A DNA stretch of 64,000 nt, taken from contig NC_056427.1 of the NCBI RefSeq assembly GCF_905147365.1, positions 6,949,001 to 7,013,000 on the forward strand, given 5' to 3'. Origin of the DNA: Aricia agestis. Lineage: Eukaryota > Arthropoda > Insecta > Lepidoptera > Lycaenidae. Made by a program: the position numbers and the translations under genes. This document shows positions 57,444-64,000 of the stretch, piece by piece (position 1 is the first letter of the stretch; each line of letters opens with the position of its first letter). The notes beneath the pieces were generated by a model. It was not told the origin of the DNA. It saw only the letters and a program-made list of their open reading frames with translations, and did no database searches.

Positions 57444-59124
57444 AACTTGCGTGCAAAAAAATCGACCCACCTCTCTCCTTACGATTCAAACGGTAATAAC
57501 TCAAGAAATATAATTAGTATTAAATAAATGTTGGTATCGTTTTAAAGGTAGTAGTACAATAAGGATTTAATTATTGCTATAGTTATTGTAATTGTAAATT
57601 ATTACTAATTCTACAGCCTTAAAACAAAACCGGTCAGTTTGGCACATAAACCTATAATGCTTCGCATAAACCTATAATGGTACGACAGTATATATTAAGT
57701 CTATGGTTTGGCATAACATTTCAGTAGGCGATTAATGACATCTTTCTTGTAAAAAACACTAACAAATTGATTTCAATAGCTCATAGTGCCACCCATTACC
57801 CTAATTTAGGTTTCCATCCGGGTTTTCCTTGACCTTATCAAAGTTATGATGACCTCCTGAGCGATACCATGCCGATCTTCTTGTACAGCCACCTGGAGGT
57901 CCTGAAGGGTATCTGCGGCAAGAGTCCGGGCCCTGACCCTCCTTTTGAGTTCTCCCCATAGGTGCTCAATAGGATTAAGGTTAGGACACCTTGCTGGCCA
58001 GTCCAAACCCGAAATTTCGACGTCGGAGAGATATTGACGAACATTCGCAGCAACGTGCGGTCGAGCATTGTTCTACATCAATATGAAACCTTCATCAACA
58101 AAACCAGCACATGGCACCGCATGTTGTCCTAGTACGCCCTGAATGTATCGATAGGTACTCAAAATGCCAAGGCGTGGCCCGGTTACAAACTCAAGATTGG
58201 TTTATGCATCAAAAGAAATCTCGCCCCATACAGTCCCCGAACACCTACCAAATGGAAGCCTTTCGTCAATGCACGCCTGCGCAAACCATTCTCCTTATCA
58301 ATGGTATGCTTTTCTGCGACCATCGTTACCATAAAGACTGATTTAGCTTTCATCAGAAAAGAGCACGACCCGCCATTGCTCCAATGAAAAATCAACATGA
58401 GAACGTGCGAAACTAAGCTGCACTTGACTGTGTGCTGGGGCTAATTTTGGACCGTTAGCGAGTTTTTGTGAAGTCAAACAGCTGCCTGCAAGTCTTCGTC
58501 GTACAGTCTACTCAATCACTGTAACTCATCCGACTTCTCTTGGCCGTCGTTGCACTTGAACTGAAATGAGATGTCGATTCCGCAAGGACGTTGACATCTT
58601 AAAACGGTCATCACGTCCAAATGTAGCCCAATCTCTTCCTGAACATGGTCGCATGATAAAGTTTAGAGTCTCTAGAATATTTCGGTATACTTTTGTAACC
58701 GAAGTTCGACTTAAATTAAGACTTCTAGCCACAACTCGTTGTCTAAATTCAGCTCTTAGCAAAGCCTCTGCTTGAAAGGCTTTATTTGGAGTAATATCCA
58801 TTTCGCCACAAAGAAATTACATTTAAAATGAAGTTAAATGAACAATAAATCAATAAAAATCGAGACAAAACAAAAACAATAAGATTTGACCGATTTTTCA
58901 TACAGAACAAAACCGTTCAATTAACGATTAAAAAACTGAGTAATGGGGGTGCTTAGTGATTTGTGTCGTTTGTAGTCAAGCATGTTGGAAATGAAAATGT
59001 AGAGTAAACGTACACATTAACTCGCATTATTTATAAAAAGAAATAATAAATAACTATAGCTTTTTAAGATATAGCGACTTGAATAGAAATGCGCGGGGTG
59101 GGTCGATTTTTTTGCACGCAAGTG
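57444..59124. mobile_element. Tc1-type transposon, 1681 bp
   Basis: Inverted ends ACTTGCGTGCAAAAAAATCG plus ACCCACC, present in full on both sides, each flanked by TA (57442-57443, 59125-59126). It encloses the transposase remnant on the minus strand. The length fits Tc1 elements. Confidence 0.9.
57806..58801 (-). pseudogene. Tc1 transposase, frame-broken
   Basis: From 58801 down: M-D-I-T-P-N-K-A-F, then A-L-L-R-A-E-F-R-Q-R-V-V-A-R-S-L (DNA-binding HTH part) and, at 58006-57806, W-P-A-R-C-P-N-L-N-P-I-E-H-L-W-G-E-L-K-R, the C-terminal part of the DDE domain. The parts are in different frames with stops between, so no full transposase can be made. Confidence 0.88.
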
Positions 59125-59395
59125 TATTTTTGTTAAGTGATAATCAGACATAAAAATGAGAGGGGGGGATAAGTAAAACCAGATTTTTATAACAAATGTA
59201 TTTAATAAACTTAGAAAGTACACAAAGTACAAAAATAAACTAATCCTTTTATTTTAATTTACAGAAAATCTGGTCTTGTGTAGCAAATAATATTGAGTTG
59301 AATCGATAATATGGTCAAATATCAATATTCTTGGCGAAATGGGTCAAAGCCTTTCCTTATTGATAAAAAAAGTATTCTCTGTTAAGTAACTTTTC

Positions 59396-59533
59396 TACAG
59401 TCTGTAAAGAAAGTGAAGAAATTAAAATGTGGCAACATCTTAGTGTCATCCCTTTCAAATCAATCTAAGAAAAAAGGGATGACACTACGATGTTGCCACT
59501 TTTAAATTTCTTCACTTTCTTGACGGACTGTAG
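59396..59533. mobile_element. 130-bp palindromic MITE (family A), copy 4
   Basis: ACAGTCTGTAAAGAAAGTG to CTTTCTTGACGGACTGT. One central base differs from its palindrome partner. Confidence 0.85.
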
Positions 59534-59905
59534 AAAAGTCTGATACGTATATCAGACTTTTTTAATACAAAGAAAGCTTGTATTTATTACAATAATATAA
59601 TATTATGTTCTAATTACTACATTTACGAATTTTGTTACAATTTAGACTTTAGTAATTTTGTCAAAGATATCATGTAAGTTGTTTTTATACTACTAAATCT
59701 AAATTTTATCGGTTATGTTATGCTCATAAAAATACTAAATTCAACTCAATATTATCTATCACTAAATCTTAATCATAATTATAACAATATAACCAATTGC
59801 ACAATTTCGTTCACTTGCGATATTTGTAAGTGAGAAATTATCTATATTATCTAAGACTTAGATTTTTTTAATCACAAAATAAATCAAAACTAAAAGTATA
59901 ATTTA
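59534..59905. other. Intergenic, AT-rich
   Basis: 370 bp between two family-A MITEs with nothing recognised. Confidence 0.5.
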
Positions 59906-60038
59906 TAGTCCGTCAAAAAAGTGAAGAAATTAAAAAGTGGCAACATCGTAGTGTCATCCCTTTATTCTTAGAGTGATTTGAAAGGGATGACACTACGATG
60001 TTGTCACTTTTTAATTTCTTCACTTTCTTGACAGACTA
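59906..60038. mobile_element. 130-bp palindromic MITE (family A), copy 5
   Basis: TAGTCCGTCAAAAAAGTG to CTTTCTTGACAGACTA, 133 bp. Confidence 0.87.
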
Positions 60039-61568
60039 TAAATGTATTTTTTTCTTTAAAGGATAGCTAGAAAACGCCGCATTTAATGGCAGTTTTTTTT
60101 TTTTGCAGGACCGTCCTAGTATTATCAGTCAAAATGGTGTTACTACATTTTAATAATACTCTAATATTAAGGCATATACTTACCCTGTTTTAAGTCTTTT
60201 AATATTTAAATACTACAAAATTCGAATTAAGTACTTTAAATTCTAGTATTTATTATTTAGGTATTCTAGCTACCCAAAGTGTTTAAATGACTAGTAAACC
60301 TATACTATATAAGTACTTTAAGAAATAGGAATAAATTATCCTATACCTATATTATATTTTAACCAAAATTTTTTAATAAAAAAAACCTGACATTATCTCA
60401 TAAAAATAAATATGAACATCAAACATCTTTCAAAAATTCTAACTGCAGATATTAGGAATTAAAACTTCGTAACTTCTCGACACATTCTTAATTATTACGA
60501 TCATCCATTTATTACTTGAACAATTTTCAAAAATTATTAAAAAAAACTCTAACCCCACACCATCTATCCTTCTCTGTTCTTTATAGTTGGGGAGGGGAAG
60601 AGGGGATTTCGGAATAAGCTCGAGCGTGTCATGTGTCTAGTTATCATGGTATAGAAATCAGATTTCTCACATGGTGGGTAAAATTTTTTTTTCTAAAATA
60701 TTGAAATGTCATCGGATCTGTCAGATTAAGATGTTTTGTATACCCCAAATAAGCTTCCATATAAAGCACTGACGATTCAAAGGTTGGGTAAGCCTGTAGA
60801 GACATTTCAAAATATAAAAAAATAAAGCTTCATATTTTCCTAACTAAGCTTCGCAGATATTTTATTTTGCACTAAACCAAATGATTTAGTCTTTGTTGTC
60901 TAAAATATATTTATAATCAACCTAAGTAAGCAATTTTCTGGATATATTTTCTTCTTCAAAACTTTAAAATGGCTGCAGTTTCTGAACCCACCGCTAAAAT
61001 AAAAAACGCTCTTATTATTGTTTTATCAATTTTACTTAATGTAAAAAACCTACTAGGTCTCCATGACGCTCGAGTGACTACAAAATGAGCACCTTCTCCT
61101 CCCCTACTATTACAAACAAAGAGAGAGGACTAATCCGTACCAATGTAACTTGACCATTTTCAAAAAAAAAAAAAAAAACTGACCTCTTCTGTCCTTCTCT
61201 ATACAGTTTTTACTTTTTACATACATATAAAACTAATTAACACTTTTAATAATCATCACCACCAAATAATTTGAAAAGTTATAAAAAATCACATCTTCTG
61301 TCTTCTTCTATTCTCTACGAATAGACAGAGACAACTAATCAACACTCTGTTTATCATCATTATAATTTAATCAATATTAAATGGATGATTATGGCCAAAG
61401 CAGAAGTTTTGCTTGAAAAATTTTCAAACTGTCAAGTTTAAAAATTTCCTACAGCACGTTTTCTGTCCTTCTCTATTCGTTACAAACAGACAAAGCCAAG
61501 AAATTGACTTATTACAATCGCCTGATATTTCCAAAATATTAAAAAATATAACCTCTACTTACACTTTT

Positions 61569-61968
61569 GGGGGCGTCCACAAATAACGTGAAGTGTTTTT
61601 TTTTTTTAATTTTTTGACCCCCCCTCCTCCCTGGTGAGATTTCGTCAGATTTTATTCAACCCTCCCCCCACAAATCTCACGTGAGATTTTTCAAAATGTG
61701 GGTTTCTATCGTAAAGTTTGGTTTGACAGTCAATTGATTTTCTTTTGAACGAATTTGAGAATGATTTGAATCGTATAAAGATTACGCATACGATTAAATC
61801 TTAAGCATACGTAAATCTGGATTCTGGATAAAATGAACCATGGAAAATAGTACTATTGAGAAAAAAATTACGTGAGATTTGCCTCTCCCCAACGTGAGAT
61901 TAGATAAGATTTCACTCGACCCCCTCCCCCCCCTAAACACCTCACGTAATTTGTGGACGCCCCCTTTT
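61569..61968. mobile_element. MITE with GGGGGCGTCCACAAATAACGT ends
   Basis: About 400 bp. Ends GGGGGCGTCCACAAATAACG and CGTAATTTGTGGACGCCCCC are inverse; internal CCCCCCTCCTCCC tracts. The interior minus-strand ORF at 61794-62051 is incidental. Confidence 0.82.
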
Positions 61969-62113
61969 TTGTAATCATCACCACCTAATAATTTGAAAAA
62001 ATTATAAGAAACTCTAACCTCGGATCTTCTATCCTCCTCTATCTTGTACAAACAGACAGAGATAGCTAATTAACATTTTCTTTATAACCATTATGTGAAA
62101 TCAGCTATACTTA

Positions 62114-62459
62114 CAGTGCTCCCAAAGTGATAATGCGCATAGAATTTTTCGTAATTTTTCGGCAACGCTCGTATTTCCCGAGCGTCGGAAGACGTCGCTG
62201 CAAGCGCTGTTTTAAACTTAACTTTAAGAAAAACAGCGCTCTGCAGCGACGTAGAGGCGTCTGACGTTGCTTGGACGTTACCATGGTAACGCCGCGATGG
62301 CTTCCCGGTGAGTTAGCGACAGCGGACAGCCGGCTATATGATATTTACTTCTATTTCCTTTGAACAAGGTGCAAAATGCAAGTTTCATGGATTCGGGTGT
62401 TTCCGTGATTACGACAATTAGCGAAGATTTCCATGCGCATTATTTATTTGGGAGTACTG
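62114..62459. mobile_element. Mariner-type MITE, CAGTGCTCCCAAA ends, copy 2
   Basis: 346 bp flanked by TA. It matches 54622-54910, with an extra central hairpin AAACAGCGCT/AGCGCTGTTT. Confidence 0.82.
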
Positions 62460-62938
62460 TACTTTGCTTGAATAATTTTCAAAATTTATAAAAAAAAATC
62501 TAATCTCGCATCTTCTATCCTCCTCTATCTTGTACAAACAGACAGAGATAGCTAATTCACACTTTCTTTATAATCATTATGTGAACTATGCCAAATTTTG
62601 CTTGAACAATTTTCAAAATTTATAAAAAAATTCTAACCTCGCATCTTCTATCCTCCTCTATCCCGTACAAACAGACAGAGATAGCTAATTTACACTTTCT
62701 TTATAATCATTATGTGAACTATACCAAATTTTGCTTGAACAATTATCAAAATTTATATAAAAAAAACTCTAACCTCGCATCTTCTATCCTCCTCTATCCC
62801 GTACAAACAGACAGAGATAGCTAATTGACACTTGCCTGCGTACAGTCACCTTTACCGTACGTCTTGCCCGGCTCGTATAGGAACAGAGAGTTCTCCGGAC
62901 TTGTCTTGTGGCGTTGCGTGTCTGAAAAATAATAATAA

Positions 62939-63225
62939 TATACCTCTGTGGCTCAGTTGGTGGGCTGTTGGTAACTTGGTAGCTCAAGCCGGGGGTCGCG
63001 GATTCGGATCCCGACAAAACAAAAAGTTTTTTCAAAGGTCCTGGGTCATGGATGTGTATTAAATATGTGTATCATATAATAAAAATCTTAAATATATGTA
63101 TAGTATAAATGTATTAAATATATTTCCGTTGTCTGGTACCTGTAACACAAGTCCTTCAGATACTTACCACGGGGCCAGACTGACGTGGTGTGAAGCGTCC
63201 ATAGATATTATTATATATTTTTAAT
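62939..63225 (+). mobile_element. tRNA-headed SINE, second family, copy 2
   Basis: TGTGGCTCAGTTGGTGGGCT head and GGATTCGGATCCCG B-box, then the body of 39241-39690 without the foreign insert, ending GTGTGAAGCGTCCATAGATA. Confidence 0.78.
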
Positions 63226-63235
63226 ATTATAAAAC

Positions 63236-63370
63236 TAGATGACGCCCGCAACTCCGATACGCCAAAACTCATTTATCGCGCAGAAAACCGTACATTTTCC
63301 GGGACAAAAAGTATCCTATGTCCTTGCCCGGGACTCAAAGTATCTCCATGCCAAATCGGTTCAGCGGACA
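63236..63370. mobile_element. Helitron-like repeat (family X), copy 5
   Basis: ACTAGATGACGCCCGCAACTC start; truncated after CAAATCGGTTCAGCGG by a GACA/GACG microsatellite at 63367-63400. Confidence 0.5.
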
Positions 63371-63423
63371 GACGGACAGACAGACAGACAGACGGACAGA
63401 CTATCCTCTGATGGAAAGCAACA

Positions 63424-63690
63424 GACCTGATGGAAAGCAACTTCCGTCGCCCATGGACACTCGCAGCATAAGAAGAACTGCAAGTGCGTTGCCGGCCTTT
63501 CAAGAGGGAATAGGGTAATAGGGGAGGGTAGGGAAGGGAAAAGGGTAGGGGATTGGGCCTCCGGTAAACTCACTCACTCGGCGAAACACAGCGCAAGCGC
63601 TGTTTCACGCCGGTTTTCTGTGAGAACGTGGTATTTCTCCGGTAGAGCCGGCCCATTCGTGCCGAAGCATGGCTCTCCCACGTATAAATG
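63424..63690. mobile_element. Dispersed repeat (family N), copy 4
   Basis: Same blocks as 27303-27622, following the microsatellite directly. Confidence 0.7.
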
Positions 63691-63829
63691 TAATAATATA
63701 ATTATTTTATTTATTAAAGTTAATTCAATAAATTATATTTATTATGTCCTTAGTCCATAGGCGTACCCAGGTAACGCCTAGGAAAACATAGGAACACAGC
63801 TCAATCCTTGCTTTAATTCTAAATGAAAG

Positions 63830-64000
63830 AAGTACTTATATCGGTTAAGTTTTGGAGAAGGAATCAGCGGACAACGAATCGATGATTTTCTGTTCTTTTA
63901 TTAGAACTTTTGTCGTGTTGTCTCTATCGAGCTCGGCGGTGGGAGACTTGAGATTGGTGAGACAGCAATACATTTTAAAATAATATATAATATAATATAA
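63830..64000. mobile_element. Partial inverted copy of the 43.2-kb TIR element
   Basis: Inverse of 43395-43530 (GTCTCACCAATCTCAAGTCT and the CGACAAAAGTTCTAATAAAA stretch), running off the window edge. Confidence 0.75.

Larger units (their letters stand above)
60540..62840. repeat. Tandem array of about 130-bp units, decaying leftward
   Basis: The units carry CATCTTCTATCCTCCTCTATC and ACAGACAGAGATAGCTAATT. Three near-identical copies lie at 62462-62840; copies at about 61985-62095, 61450-61560, 61290-61400, 61180-61260 and 60540-60600 become more and more diverged. Two MITEs (61569-61968, 62114-62459) interrupt the array. Non-coding. Confidence 0.75.

Noticed and set aside
62939..63020. tRNA gene
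   Set aside because: Same head and body as 39241-39690; a second SINE family.

Overview
The window is a stretch of insect nuclear DNA, most likely from a moth or butterfly (Lepidoptera). It is AT-rich and its genes are cut into many small exons with GT..AG introns. The introns are packed with families of short inverted-repeat transposons (MITEs), Helitron-like pieces and tRNA-headed SINEs of the kind I recall from lepidopteran genomes. No search was run; family names come from reading motifs and from recall.

Two host genes were found, arranged head to head. On the minus strand, 47519 down to 525, is a complete receptor tyrosine kinase of the anaplastic lymphoma kinase type (Alk). I could chain 30 coding exons with matching splice phases. 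They total 5439 nt, exactly 1813 codons, so 1812 residues plus a stop. The order is signal peptide, MAM domain, LDLa, MAM domain, glycine-rich domain, Cys-rich (EGF-like) module, one membrane helix, a juxtamembrane NPHY motif, the kinase, and a long tail with ten octapeptide repeats and an Asn/Gly-rich stretch. On the plus strand, from about 48.9 kb to 54223, is a TMC (transmembrane channel-like) gene closest to vertebrate TMC7. It has one probable non-coding exon and four coding exons (2340 nt, 779 residues), and the last exon alone encodes about 84 percent of the protein. The 1.4 kb between the two start regions is relatively GC-rich and probably holds both promoters.

The rest is mobile DNA. 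Alk introns hold MITEs with hAT-like (8-bp), mariner-like (TA) or Harbinger-like (TAA) target duplications, Helitron-like pieces ending in CTAG, tRNA-derived SINEs, a 5'-truncated jockey/CR1-type LINE with a reverse transcriptase, and two minisatellites on either side of exon 16. Downstream of TMC (54.4-64 kb) there is no gene. That region has nested MITEs, a 1681-bp Tc1 element with a broken transposase, and a decaying tandem array at 60.5-62.8 kb.

The most unusual signal is a set of degraded partial copies of Alk's own exons (6, 10, 12, 23 and 24) lying in Alk introns, in every case 3' of the parent exon. Other points worth a second look are MITEs ending within about 8-15 nt of Alk splice sites, the octad repeat in the kinase tail, and the fused TMC exon.
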